Assembly (NCBI GenBank): GCA_965220265.1
Contig: CBDCPM010000004.1
Span: forward strand, 3,100,001 to 3,164,000
Length of the DNA: 64,000 bases
Source: Bin87 sp965220265
GTDB taxonomy: Bacteria > Chloroflexota > Dehalococcoidia > Lucifugimonadales > UBA3495
Direction of reading: 5' to 3'
How positions within the stretch are numbered: position 1 is the first letter of the stretch; every line of letters begins with the position of its first letter. Of this stretch, positions 9,481 to 18,764 are shown piece by piece. The position numbers and the translations under genes are program-made. The notes under the pieces were generated by a model that saw nothing but the letters and a program-made list of their open reading frames with translations, was not told where the DNA came from and made no database searches.

Positions 9481-10414
9481 CTAATAACCCGGCGGCTCTG
9501 AGGGCGATGCGGGCACAGGCGAAATGAAGGAAGGCGATGTAGTTGGCGGGGGACTTGTCCCAACGGACCAAAATGCGCCGGAAGCGGTTCAGCCAGCTGT
9601 GGGTGCGTTCCACCACCCAGCGTCGGGCTTTGAACCCAGCCTCCTTTTTGACGGCCTGAGCCTCTTCGCCGCGGCTACGGATGTGGGCGGTGAAGCCGAA
9701 CTCGTCCAGGGTGTGGCGTACCTCAGCGAAGTCTTAGCCTTTATCTAGGCACAGACCTTGGGGATGCTCTGGGCTGGGTCCTGGGCGTGGCACCGGCAGG
9801 CTGTCCACCGTGGCCCGCACCAGCTTCATGTCGTGGCGGTTGGCCCCGTCCACCGCCAACCCTACGGGAATACCCTGGGCCTCGGTCAACAGGCTGCGTT
9901 TGACGCTCCGCTTACCCCGGTCCGTGGGGTTGGGACCGGTTTTTCCCCCGTCCAATGGGGACTTGGTCAAGGAGCAGAGATACAATGGCATCGGGCAGGG
10001 TGAGCCTGGCTGGGCCTTTATGGCACCATCCAGGCTCATCCAACTCCAGACCACCCCCTTCAATTCGTCACAGCGTTCCAGTCCCACCCGCCATAATTCC
10101 AGGAATACCCCGGCGGCAACCCATTCCTGAAAGCGTAGATGGGCGGTGGAGCCAGAGCATATGCCCGTGGCATCCAACGCCTTCCACTGGCAGCCGGTGC
10201 GCAGCACGTAGAAAATGCCGTTGGCGCAAGTCCGGTCTGGCACCCAAGGCCGGCCTCCGCCCAAAGGGTGGGTGTTCACCCGCTGGGGAAGCAGCGGAGC
10301 CAACACCTCCCACAGCTCGTCAGATATCCGAAAGGAACTTGTGGTAGGGTTGGCCGCGGTGTACGGGCCAGCACGCTTGGGTCGAGATGGCTTGGGGTCT
10401 TTCGCTTTCGTCAT
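9481..10414 (-). pseudogene. IS5-family transposase with an in-frame stop and an 18-codon insertion
   Basis: From 10414 the protein shows the IS5 N-terminal domain (FRISDELWEVLAPLLP, then GIFYVLRTGCQWKALD), the first catalytic Asp in SLDGA, a PTDRGKRSVKRSLLTEAQG block and the second Asp in AVDGANRHD. A TAA at 9734-9736 replaces the Tyr of the usual KGYD motif. The same frame then continues to the C-terminal catalytic part (VVERTHSWLNRFRRILVRW). Between SLDGA and TKSPLDGGK there are 18 extra residues encoded by a piece of IS701-like sequence inserted in frame (9969-10020). The natural C-terminus is cut by the MITE. Confidence 0.75.
9969..10020 (-). repeat. Fragment of the IS701-like start region embedded in the IS5-type transposase
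   Basis: About 50 bases, read on the minus strand, match the start of the IS701-like element just before and after its initiation codon (compare 20985-21035), with about two differences. One difference changes the ATG of the source to AGG. The insert adds 54 bases and so keeps the host frame. Confidence 0.7.
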
Positions 10415-10507
10415 TCCCCAAGCTTAGATTCAACCCTGGCATTTCCCCATTCACTGCTCCTGCAAGTTTCGGTGCGTTTTTAGGATAGGCTCTAAACCGA
10501 AGCCAAG

Positions 10508-11961
10508 CTGGACTTTACGCAAAATTTAGAAAAAGTATTAAGGCAGGGTAAGCTGGCTTGACCCATATCTCACTAAAGGCCCAGCCATGCTCACCCTGCC
10601 CGATGTCATTGTATCCATACTCATTCCCTTCGCAACGCTGTTCAGCAACCCAACCTGGCGGAAAGCCCAGGTGCTGCTGGTCGGCGCGATCCTGACCCCG
10701 GGCCAACGCACCGTCGCCGCGGCGCTCCGTGTGATGGGCCTCAGCGATCAACGCGACTACGCCCGCTACCACGAGGTGCTCAACCGGGCGGTGTGGTCAT
10801 CCCGTGCGGCAGCCCGCGTCCTGCTGTTGCTGCTCCAGCACCTTGATCAGGGCGACGGCCCACTGATCTTCGGCATCGACGAAACCCTGGAACGGCGTCG
10901 CGGTCCCAAGATCAAAGGTCGGGGCATTTACCGCGACGCGGTGCGTTCCAGCCGCAGCTACGTGGTCAAGGCCAGCGGTCTGCGCTGGATCTCCCTGATG
11001 TGGCTGGGCCACATGCCTTGGGCCGGGCGGCATCGGGCCTTGCCGATGCTCACAGTGCTGGCGCCATCGGCGCGGTATTACCACCAGCAGGGACGCCGCC
11101 ACAAAAAGCTCACCGACTGGGCGCGGCAGCTGATCTTGCAACTGCGCCGCTGGCTGCCGCAGCGCCCGCTGGTGCTGGTGGGAGACAACGGCTACGCCGT
11201 GCTGGACCTGCTCCACTGCTGCCAGTCCCTGGCCCCGCCGGTAACCCTCATCGCCCGTTTGCGTCTGGACGCGGCCCTCTATGCGCCCGCGCCGCCGCGT
11301 CAACCGGGTCAGCAGAGCCGCCCGCCATTGCAAGGTGCGCGGCGACCGCCGCTGAAAGCCCTCCTCGACCAGGCCAACGTAACGTGGGCCAGCGTGTCAG
11401 TGGCCTGGTACGACGGCACCACTCGCACGGTGGAACTCACCTCCGAGACGGCGGTGTGGTACCGCTCCGGCAAGCCTCCCGTTCTCATTTGCTGGGTGTC
11501 GATCCGCGATCCCCAGGGTGCCTTCACTCCCCAAGCTTTGCTCTGTACCGACCCCGCGGCGGACCCGAAGCAAATCCTGGAATGGTTTGTCCTGCGCTGG
11601 CAACTGGAGGTCACCTTCCAGGAAGTGCGAGCGCATCTGGGCGTGGCGACCCAACGCCAGTGGTCCGACCGCGCCATCGCCCGCACCACGCCAATCCTGA
11701 TGGGCCTATTCTCCTGGACCACCCTGGCGGCTCACTTGATGCAGGAACAACAGCCCATGAGCCATCGCACCGCGGCCTGGTACGCCAAGCCGTCGCCGAC
11801 CTTCGTGGACGCCATCGCCCTGGTGCGCCGCCACCTGTGGCTGGCGTCGGAGGGTTTCTCGCTGTCGGTCGCCGACCCCGATATTCAGGAACTCCCCGTC
11901 ACTCTGTACCACCGACTTGTAGATTCCCTCGCTTACGCCGCTTGAAATGCGTAAAGCCCAG
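10508..11961 (+). mobile_element. IS701-like (DDE_5) element, copy 2, apparently intact (1454 bp)
   Basis: The inverted ends are CTGGACTTTACGCA at 10508 and, on the minus strand from 11961, CTGGGCTTTACGCA. The element is flanked by CCAAG on both sides (10503-10507 and 11962-11966), a 5-bp direct repeat consistent with target duplication. Copy 3 at 20917 has the same flanking pentamer, so the family may prefer this target. Confidence 0.85.
10587..11945 (+). CDS. IS701-like DDE transposase, intact
   Basis: A 452-residue transposase, the only uninterrupted copy of the three in this window. The catalytic triad can be read: Asp in GPLIFGIDETLERR near residue 94, Asp in LVLVGDNGYAVLDL near residue 208, and Glu in FVLRWQLEVTFQEVRAHLG near residue 350. 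It starts with an ATG 79 bases inside the left inverted end. The protein cuts and pastes the element, and it is the likely source in trans for the defective copies and the short derivative at 23444-23630. Confidence 0.9.
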   Translation: MLTLPDVIVSILIPFATLFSNPTWRKAQVLLVGAILTPGQRTVAAALRVMGLSDQRDYARYHEVLNRAVWSSRAAARVLLLLLQHLDQGDGPLIFGIDETLERRRGPKIKGRGIYRDAVRSSRSYVVKASGLRWISLMWLGHMPWAGRHRALPMLTVLAPSARYYHQQGRRHKKLTDWARQLILQLRRWLPQRPLVLVGDNGYAVLDLLHCCQSLAPPVTLIARLRLDAALYAPAPPRQPGQQSRPPLQGARRPPLKALLDQANVTWASVSVAWYDGTTRTVELTSETAVWYRSGKPPVLICWVSIRDPQGAFTPQALLCTDPAADPKQILEWFVLRWQLEVTFQEVRAHLGVATQRQWSDRAIARTTPILMGLFSWTTLAAHLMQEQQPMSHRTAAWYAKPSPTFVDAIALVRRHLWLASEGFSLSVADPDIQELPVTLYHRLVDSLAYAA

Positions 11962-12047
11962 CCAAGGTAAAACCAAATCAGCGTTGGTTAGAATGAGGGC
12001 AGTTGAGTTGGTTCGTCAGCAGAGCCGAGTGGGGGTTGCTGTTGGGC

Positions 12048-12290
12048 ATGGATGAGATGCGGCCGCTGTTGGAGTGGTGGCGGATCGATGAGGCTGAGGT
12101 GCGGCTACGGATGTACCGGGCGCCGACGCCACGAGAGTGGGAACGCTGGCACGCGGTGCGGCTGCTGGTGCAGAGTTGGACGGCCGCGGCGGTGGCCCAG
12201 GCGCTGGAACGGGATGCCCATACCATTGGCCAATGGGCCAAGGCATTGGCACTAGAGCTCGTTGACGTTGACAGTCACCAGTGCATCTGA
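12048..12290 (+). pseudogene. N-terminal helix-turn-helix fragment of an IS630-type transposase
   Basis: The first 65 or so residues (PREWERWHAVRLLVQSWTAAAVAQALERDAHTIGQWAKA) form a typical HTH of the kind that begins IS630-family transposases. The similarity stops after GQWAKA, and the frame ends 13 codons later without any DDE domain. It is therefore a stub, unrelated in sequence detail to the complete IS630 element 360 bases downstream. Confidence 0.5.
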
Positions 12291-12652
12291 CATCCCACGT
12301 TGCAAGACTGGATGAACACTTTCACTTTACAAGCCCGAGATTTTGTGGGCAGCATACTCGGCTCACTATTATGCGCGACCAAGCGTCCGCACATCGGGTG
12401 TGTCCGTGTCCCTGTATCCAAAGTGCATTAGAGTCCTACGAAAATAGTGCCAGTTGGCGTACCAGCCATGGGTTGTTGTCTCCGCGTTACCGTCGTTGAT
12501 ACCAGCGTTGATTCGCACAATAGGGATGTTACGTCGAGTCAGTTTCTCTGGTACTCAGAACGTCGGCCTCATGGTGCATGCCGTCGGCCCAACGTTCTCC
12601 CCGTTGATTCCGAACGCCGGCTGTCAGGCGACATCAAGGAACGCTGGTACTA
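12291..12652. other. Intergenic stretch between IS remnants
   Basis: About 360 bases with short open frames only and no recognisable motif or repeat. I see nothing supportable in it. Confidence 0.4.
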
Positions 12653-13730
12653 CTGACACGTGAACGGTCCACTAAAGATAACCGACTTCCCGGACACAGG
12701 CGCGCAGCACATCAGGCTTGGTCAACAGCCGCTGCACCGCAGTCCAGAACTCGCGGCGCAAATGCCCCAGGTCAGCGCAAACCACGTTCTTCAATTCGAC
12801 CCGTTTCAGGTAACGCCAGACACCTTCGTCCGGGTTCAACTCCGGAGCATACCCGGGCAACTGCTCCAGCCGGAGCCGTCGGGCTGCGCCCAGAGCCAGG
12901 TAATCCTTGACCGCCCGGCAACGGTGGATCGGCGCGCCGTCCCAAATCACCAGCAACTTGCCGGGTATCTCAGCGAGCAACTGTTCCAGGAACCCGATGA
13001 CGTCAGCCCCTTTGTAGGAGTGGTCCTGCACCGCCAGGTAAAGGTCTCCCGTCAGGCTAATCGCGCTCAGATGATCGTAGCTCAGCTTGCGCTGGATTAC
13101 CGGGATTTGGGCCACCGGCGCCCAAGTGCGCAACAACGCTGGCAGCAGGTAAAACCCCGATTCGTCGGCCCACCGGATGGTCCGGCCTTCGGCTAGGGCG
13201 TTTTTTGAGTTCGGTGAAGCGCCGGTCCCGCCAGTCTTGGATTGCGTTCTCGTCCCGTTGGGTGGAACGCAGCGCCGGCTTTTGTCGGCTCCAACCGCAG
13301 CCCCGCAGTATCCGTCCCACTTGGGAAGGGTCGTAGGACACGCCAAACTCTTGCTCAATTACCTGAGCCACCCGCCCCCGAGTCCAGACTTCCCCGTTGA
13401 ACCCGAAGGCGGCCGGCCCTCGGATCAGCAACTCAGGAATTTGCCCCCGTTGCTGGTCGTTCAGCTTGGACATCCCGCCAGGATGCTGGCGGCGGCGCAA
13501 GGCTGGGACGCCTCCCTGACGGGCTTTGCTGACCCACTGGCTCACCGCGCCCCCAGTGACGCCCAAGGCTGCGGCCACGTCTTTCTGCTTCCAGCCCTGC
13601 TGCACCAACTCCCAGGCCCGTAGCCGGCGGGCTTCCTTCCGATCGGTCGGCGGTTCATCAGTCGTACTATTCACGAGGTCGATTGTCTCACAAGCCCAAC
13701 TCTATCTTTAGGTAACTGTTCACGCATCAG
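12653..13730 (-). mobile_element. IS630-family element with TA target duplication (1078 bp)
   Basis: The ends are CTGACACGTGAAC at 12653 and, on the minus strand from 13730, CTGATGCGTGAAC. The similarity continues to an AAAGATA box about 25 bases in. TA dinucleotides flank both sides (12651-12652 and 13731-13732), the duplication expected for this Tc1/mariner-related family. Confidence 0.8.
12672..13674 (-). CDS. IS630-family transposase in two frames joined at an A6 run
   Basis: The first frame, from 13674, holds a winged HTH (ELVQQGWKQKDVAAALGVTGGAVSQWVSKAR) and a second HTH (RVAQVIEQEFGVSYDPSQVGRIL). It reaches FTELKK at an A6C run near 13200. The DDE domain continues in another frame: ADESGFYLLP with the first Asp, LLVIWDGAPIHR with the second, and NPDEGVWRYLKR with the Glu. 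A one-base slip at the A run joins both into about 334 residues. Frameshifting at A runs is common in IS families, so this may be programmed and the copy may be active; a plain one-base lesion is the alternative. Confidence 0.75.
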
Positions 13731-13793
13731 TAAAGGCTATTATTCCGGTCGAGATGGGTAATCATCCAGACCTTCGACGGATGATTATGCGGA

Positions 13794-14645
13794 TCATTCC
13801 GCGCCGAGATACAGTTCCAACCCGACCTGAGACGCTCGGCCGTAGATGGCTTCCAGCGCCGGCAGGAACTCTTCACCACCCTGCCAGAACGGGAAGCGAC
13901 CCAACTGTCTGGGCAGCGCGGCCGGCTCATCAGGCACGCGGGCCGACCCGGTGAGGTCGTCGTCATTGTCCTCCCATTCGGGTTGCCCCCAGAATGCGTC
14001 GGGGTCCGCGGGCAGCGGTTCCGGTGCCAGCGTCGGGGCCATCCAGACGCTGGCCTCGACGGACTTCCGCACGTCAGGTCCCAACAGCTCATCCCGTTCG
14101 ATGCCCCGCATTCTGAACATGAGGAACGGATCGCGGTCGAACTCTTCCCCCAACAGCAGGTACACGGCTGCGGTGTGCTTGCAAGGATTGGCGAAGTCGG
14201 GGCACGAGCAATCGGTTACCAGATCACTCATTTGCGATGGAAACAGGGACAGGCCGACGTCAGCGAACGCATCCTCGATGTTCTCCGGCATCCGGCCCGC
14301 CAGCAGGCTGGCAGCGAATACCGGCCGCTCGGCCAGGGCAGCCTGGAGCCTGCGCAAATCGGGGTCCCGCAGCGTGGCGACTGCAATGCTGACCCGGTAG
14401 GGCCACTTTCGGGAACCCTGGACGCTGGCCTCCACTGCGCCCGGCCCAACATCGATGGACACCACCTGCCCACGACGGGCGTAGGACCGGCCCCGGGCGA
14501 GCCTGGACCCCAGGCTGAAGTTCTCCAGCGCCTGCACCCAGCGCTTGGCCCACCAGCTGGCGCCGAAGTCGCCCCGCTTTGATTGCGCCCTGATCCCCCC
14601 TTTGGCTTCCAGCGGACGGGTGTATTCGTAATCGTAATAGACCAT
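13794..14645 (-). CDS. SWIM zinc-finger protein
   Basis: A 283-residue protein with a SWIM zinc finger at about residues 145-160 (CSCPDFANPCKHTAAVY, the CxCx..CxH signature). The N-terminal part (GASWWAKRWVQALENFSLGSRLARGRSYARRGQV) is the usual start of bacterial SWIM proteins that sit beside SNF2 helicases. SWIM domains are thought to bind DNA or protein partners. It is 49 bases downstream of the SNF2 gene on the same strand, which supports a two-gene operon in which it acts as partner of the helicase. The biological role of such pairs is poorly known. Confidence 0.85.
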   Translation of the reverse strand: MVYYDYEYTRPLEAKGGIRAQSKRGDFGASWWAKRWVQALENFSLGSRLARGRSYARRGQVVSIDVGPGAVEASVQGSRKWPYRVSIAVATLRDPDLRRLQAALAERPVFAASLLAGRMPENIEDAFADVGLSLFPSQMSDLVTDCSCPDFANPCKHTAAVYLLLGEEFDRDPFLMFRMRGIERDELLGPDVRKSVEASVWMAPTLAPEPLPADPDAFWGQPEWEDNDDDLTGSARVPDEPAALPRQLGRFPFWQGGEEFLPALEAIYGRASQVGLELYLGAE

Positions 14646-14694
14646 GGCGTTCAGTCCTGTAATGCGTGGGCTACGGTGTATATTCCGGCCGATT

Positions 14695-17600
14695 TCATGC
14701 GACCGAGGCTTCCGAGCTCAGGCTCAGGACATCTCTCAGTTCATCGTTGGACAGCTCGGTCAGCCAGCCTTCACCGGTCCCAACCACCCGCTCGGCGGTG
14801 GCCTGCTTGGCCTCGATCATTAGATCGATCCGCTCCTCCAGGGTGCCGGCGCACATGAATTTGTGCACCTGAACGTTGCTGGTCTGGCCGATGCGGAAGG
14901 CGCGGTCTGTGGCCTGGTTCTCCACGGCGGGGTTCCACCAGCGGTCGTAGTGAAAGACGTGATTGGCCGCAGTCAGGTTCAACCCGGTGCCGCCGGCGCG
15001 CAGCGACAGGATGAACACCGGCGGCCCGTTCTTCGTGTCCTGGAACCGCTCCACCATCCGGTCCCGCTGGCGCCTGGAGACACCACCATGCAGGAACAGT
15101 GCCTCCTTGCCGAAGGTGTCCTGGATGTGCCGCTGCAAAATGCCGCCCATCTCGGCAAACTGGCTGAATATCAGGGCGCGGTCACCCACCGCGACGATTT
15201 CCTCCAGCATATCCTGCAGGCGCGCCAGTTTGCCCGACCGTCCGGCGATGGCCGAGTTGTCCCCCAGCAGCTGACGGGGGTGGTTGCAAACCTGCTTCAA
15301 CTTGGTCAGCGTGCCGAGTATCGCGCCCCGACGCTCGATGCCTTCGGCTGCTTCCAACGCTTGCTCAGCCTCCCGGAGCACGGCCTCATACAGGGTGGCC
15401 TGCTCTCGGGTCAGGGGGCAGAACTCCTTGGTCTCCACCTTCTCGGGCAGGTCGGTGATGACGGCCCGGTCGGTTTTGAGCCGCCGCAGGATGAAGGGAC
15501 CGGTGGCCCGCTGCAGCCGCTGGGCCGCGCCCTCATCCCGTTCGGCCTGGATGGGTATGAAGTAGTTGCGCTTGAATTCCCTCTCTGTTCCCAGCAGGCC
15601 CGGGTTCAGGAACTGCATCACCGACCACAGGTCTCCCACATGGTTCTCCACGGGCGTGCCGGTCAGCGCCACCCGATAGTCGGCGCCCAGCGACCGGGCA
15701 GCCCGGGCCTGCCGAGTGGCCGGGTTCTTGATGTTCTGCGCCTCGTCCAGCACGATGCCCCGCCACGGCACCTCGGCCATGAACGGAACGTCCCGCACCA
15801 GCACCCCGTAGCTGGCCACGACGATGGCGTGCTGCTGAGCCGCCTCAACGAATGCGGCGTCCCGCTGGCGGCCCGGACCGTGATGCACCATCAGCGGCAG
15901 GTCGGGAGTGAACCGGGCGGCCTCCTTGCGCCAGTTGTTGATCACCGAGGTCGGACAGACCAAAAGCGTCGGTTCCTTTACGCTTTCCCGGCGGTCCTGC
16001 TGAATGGCGGCCAGGGTCTGGACGGTCTTGCCCAGCCCCATGTCGTCGGCCAGGCAGGCGCCCAGCCCCCAGCGCCGCAGAAACGCCAGCCAGGAATAGC
16101 CCCGCTGCTGGTAGGGACGCAGCGTCCCGCAGAACCCTTCGGGGGTTTCCAGTTCCTGGAACTCGGCCCGTCCGGTGAGCTGCCCCAGCAGGTCCTCCAC
16201 CCAGCCGCTGGCGACCACGCCGTCCACGTCGAACCCGCCCGGCGTCTCCCCGGCACCCACCGCCAGCCGGATGACGTCCTTAAGGGTGATCTCCCCCTTC
16301 CGGTCCCAGAAATCCAACGCCGCCTGGATCTCGCTGGCGTTGAGCTCCACCCATTGGCCGCGGAGTCTCACCAGCGGCGTTTTCAGCTGGGCCAGCGCCT
16401 CCAGTTCCCGGGCGGTCATGACCTGGTCCCCCAACGCTACCTCGAGATTCAGCTCCAGCATGGTGGCCAATGACACGCCGCCTCCGCCCTGCATCTGTGG
16501 GGTCTTCACGTTGGCCCTGACGGTGGGTTTGGTCTTGGTGCCCCGGCGGGTCCACCAAGCCGGCAGGATGATGCCGTAGCCCGCCTCTTCCAGTGCGATG
16601 GATTCCCTGGTCAGGAACTGGTACGCCGTGGCGGCGTCCAGCTTCCGGCCCGCGGGCCTTTTCCGCTGCAGGCTGTCGGCCACGCCGGCGCAGACCCCGC
16701 TGGCCTGACCCAGGGACGCCAGCAGGAACTCCCGGGGGTTGAAGCCGTCCCGTTCCAGTTCACGAACCCGCTGGCCGCCGGTTTTCCAGACCGCGCTGGC
16801 GGGCAGCAGCAGGCTGCGGTCTTCGTGGGATTGCAGCAGGTAGCGCAGATACCACCCGTCGCGCTGCGTTGGAGCAACCTCGGGCTCATTGCCGGGCGAT
16901 TCGGGAGGTTCTTCAAGCCGGAAGCAGACCCGAAACGGCGCGCTGGCCGTGAGGGCAATGGGCCGCTGCCATTCCGCAACCTGCGCTCGCAGCTGCCCCA
17001 GTTGCTCCGGAGTGCCGTGTAGCACTCCATCGGCTGACTTCAGGCCACTCAACCAGGCGTCGTGTACGCTGTCGAAGGTTGACTTTGCGCGGCGACCCTT
17101 GGGTGTAGCCACCTCCGGAGCTCCGTTAACATTTCTCACCAGGCGGTCCGCGACCGCGGCGACGAAGGTCCTGAGGACGGTGGCCGCCGGCTGGTCGGGC
17201 GGTTGGCCGAAGTCGGGGTCCGACAATGCCCGGGCCGCCGCCGGCATACGTTGGCTCAGCCGGCCCAGTCGCTCGGCGTCGGCTCCGATGAATAACGGCG
17301 CCCAGGCAGCGCGAGCGCCATCGGCGTCGTGGATTGCCCCCGGAAGAAACTGCTGCCGAGCCACCAGCGCCGCCGCGAAGCGCAACGCCTGGCTCCAATA
17401 GGCCAGGTCCACTCCGATGCCGACGCCGGTGGCCAACATCTCCTGCCCTTGGCAGGCCAGAAATATGGGAATGGCTTCCACCGGAGACACTCGGTATGCC
17501 GGTATGGACCAAGGCATGAGCCGGGGCTTGGCCCTGGATCTGGGCGGGTCCGCCACCAAGGCGCTGGACGGAAGCGGGCTGCCGCCCCTGCTGGGCAGCC

Positions 17601-17808
17601 ACGCGGTGGCGGAGACCGCTTCGCCCGAGTCCGCCCGAAACCCGGGCGCGGCATTGGCCAGGACGTTGACCAACTCTGCGGGGCCAGCGCAGTAGGGATG
17701 CTCATTGGACGCCGGATCACCGTTTCCCTCGGGACGCAGTTCGTCCGGCGACTGCTCCGCCCACAGCAACATCCACCCGTCTACCAAACCCCCGTGCAGT
17801 ATGATCAT
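14695..17808 (-). CDS. SNF2-family DNA-dependent ATPase/helicase
   Basis: A 1037-residue protein. The N-terminal half is the SNF2-associated region typical of bacterial HepA/RapA-like proteins. The ATPase core starts near residue 560: RPYQQRGYSWL, Walker A ADDMGLGKTVQTLA, LLVCPTSVINNW, the DEAQ box IVLDEAQNIKNP, and LTGTPVENHVGDLWSVMQF. The second lobe carries ALIFSQFAEMG, LSLRAGGTGLNL and the arginine finger region ATDRAFRIGQT. Such proteins translocate on double-stranded DNA and remodel DNA-protein complexes, for example displacing stalled RNA polymerase. It is followed by the SWIM gene. All core motifs are intact. Confidence 0.92.
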   Translation of the reverse strand: MIILHGGLVDGWMLLWAEQSPDELRPEGNGDPASNEHPYCAGPAELVNVLANAAPGFRADSGEAVSATAWLPSRGGSPLPSSALVADPPRSRAKPRLMPWSIPAYRVSPVEAIPIFLACQGQEMLATGVGIGVDLAYWSQALRFAAALVARQQFLPGAIHDADGARAAWAPLFIGADAERLGRLSQRMPAAARALSDPDFGQPPDQPAATVLRTFVAAVADRLVRNVNGAPEVATPKGRRAKSTFDSVHDAWLSGLKSADGVLHGTPEQLGQLRAQVAEWQRPIALTASAPFRVCFRLEEPPESPGNEPEVAPTQRDGWYLRYLLQSHEDRSLLLPASAVWKTGGQRVRELERDGFNPREFLLASLGQASGVCAGVADSLQRKRPAGRKLDAATAYQFLTRESIALEEAGYGIILPAWWTRRGTKTKPTVRANVKTPQMQGGGGVSLATMLELNLEVALGDQVMTARELEALAQLKTPLVRLRGQWVELNASEIQAALDFWDRKGEITLKDVIRLAVGAGETPGGFDVDGVVASGWVEDLLGQLTGRAEFQELETPEGFCGTLRPYQQRGYSWLAFLRRWGLGACLADDMGLGKTVQTLAAIQQDRRESVKEPTLLVCPTSVINNWRKEAARFTPDLPLMVHHGPGRQRDAAFVEAAQQHAIVVASYGVLVRDVPFMAEVPWRGIVLDEAQNIKNPATRQARAARSLGADYRVALTGTPVENHVGDLWSVMQFLNPGLLGTEREFKRNYFIPIQAERDEGAAQRLQRATGPFILRRLKTDRAVITDLPEKVETKEFCPLTREQATLYEAVLREAEQALEAAEGIERRGAILGTLTKLKQVCNHPRQLLGDNSAIAGRSGKLARLQDMLEEIVAVGDRALIFSQFAEMGGILQRHIQDTFGKEALFLHGGVSRRQRDRMVERFQDTKNGPPVFILSLRAGGTGLNLTAANHVFHYDRWWNPAVENQATDRAFRIGQTSNVQVHKFMCAGTLEERIDLMIEAKQATAERVVGTGEGWLTELSNDELRDVLSLSSEASVA

Positions 17809-17957
17809 CGGTCAACTCCCGGGTCCGGCCGGCGTTCCCGACACCGGTCCCATGGTAATGACAGTCGCCATTCCGGTTCCCATACGGGATGCCCCGCGCG
17901 CCGCCGGAAGTCTTGGCACGTCAATCATGGACGCCGAAACGTGACCTCGTCCGCGCT

Positions 17958-18248
17958 CTACTTGCCGCCGGACGCGGTGGGCAGGGCACGTATCTTTGCT
18001 CCCACCGACCGTTCCGCCACCGCCAACTCGTACTGCGCTTGCAGGTTCAGCCAGAACTGCGGATCCATGCCAAACCAGTGGCCAAACCTGAGGGCGCTAT
18101 CTCCGGTCACCGCACGCTTGCCGGCCAGAATCTGGCTGATGCGATTGGCTGGCACGTCAATCTGCCTGGCGAAACTCGCCGGCGATACTCCCATCTCCTC
18201 CAGTTCATCTCTCAAAACATCCCCAGGATGTACGGCTCGTTTCAACAT
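17958..18248 (-). CDS. higA: HigA-type antitoxin (XRE helix-turn-helix)
   Basis: I place the start at the ATG at 18248, giving MLKRAVHPGDVLRDELEEMG, the canonical HigA/VapI beginning. A full HTH follows (VSPASFARQIDVPANRISQILAGKRAVTGDSALRFGHWFG) and then PQFWLNLQAQYELAVAE, for 96 residues in all. HigA neutralises the HigB mRNA interferase and represses its own operon. The frame is open upstream into the remains of higB because higB has lost its own stop through a frameshift, so a fused product is possible on paper. The antitoxin is intact while the toxin is dead. Confidence 0.8.
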   Translation of the reverse strand: MLKRAVHPGDVLRDELEEMGVSPASFARQIDVPANRISQILAGKRAVTGDSALRFGHWFGMDPQFWLNLQAQYELAVAERSVGAKIRALPTASGGK

Positions 18249-18551
18249 TGTCACCAGCGCCCCCTCGGTGATAGTCCACAATCTCAACGTCTGACGGCCC
18301 GGCCTGGCCCCCCCGGGCCAATCGAAACAGATGCGCCACTGACGATTGATCCTTATGGAGCACTGTCCGACCCGGTCCCCGCGCAGGGCTTCCAGACGAT
18401 TGCCACGCAATGCCCGCAGTGTGTCCACCGATCAGGTGGCGTTCGGAATCGAAAGCCGGCGCGCTGCCTGATCCTCAATACCTTGAAACGCCGGGACATA
18501 TTCCCCGGCGGCGAACGCTGCGGTCCGCCGGTCCCGATAACTCTGGATCAT
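18249..18551 (-). pseudogene. higB: HigB-type toxin remnant (in-frame stop plus frameshift)
   Basis: An ATG at 18551 opens MIQSYRDRRTAAFAAGEYVP, the normal start of HigB/RelE-like killer proteins. The body LRGNRLEALRGDRVGQCSIRINRQWRICF, which holds the toxin's catalytic core, is also present. A TGA follows IPNAT (about 18432-18434), and after ICFDWPGGA the expected C-terminal strand DVEIVDYH lies in another frame. The shifted frame reads through into higA. HigB cleaves mRNA on the ribosome; with both lesions no full-length toxin can be made. Confidence 0.7.
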
Positions 18552-18764
18552 TGCACAACCAGTGTACGAATATGTGACGGCTGACGTCAAGCATCATACG
18601 CACGCTTGGGCTCGGTTTGGATCACCCCATGGTCAGGCTGAAACCGGCATACCGGCCTTATCAACACCCGACATGGTTCGCCAAAAGGGTCATTACGTGA
18701 AGCGCTCCTTTCGGTAGCGTCCTGTTTGAGGCAATGCGAATACGGAACGCTACCTTACGCAGGG

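Larger units (their letters stand above)
9330..10492 (-). mobile_element. IS5-family-like element, defective, carrying a MITE and a captured IS701 fragment
   Basis: The boundaries are tentative. The right end, read on the minus strand from 10492, begins GAGCCTATCCTAAAAAC. A weakly similar sequence (GAGGCTCC followed by AGCCTAATAAC once the MITE is removed) starts near 9330, inside the last codons of the MFS transporter. It holds one transposase gene with a nonsense codon. Confidence 0.55.

Noticed and set aside
13713..13724. GTAACTGTTCAC at the IS630 end as a third IS66 terminus
   Set aside because: It lies within the inverted repeat of the IS630 element, which has its own partner at 12653 and TA duplications; the 11-base match to the IS66 end is probably chance.
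14863..16473. 536-codon plus-strand frame antisense to the SNF2 gene
   Set aside because: The minus strand encodes all SNF2 motifs; the antisense product has no recognisable domain.
18432..18434. In-frame TGA in the HigB remnant as a second selenocysteine codon
   Set aside because: No known HigB has a redox residue there, no SECIS-like hairpin was seen, and a second lesion downstream already marks the gene as dead.
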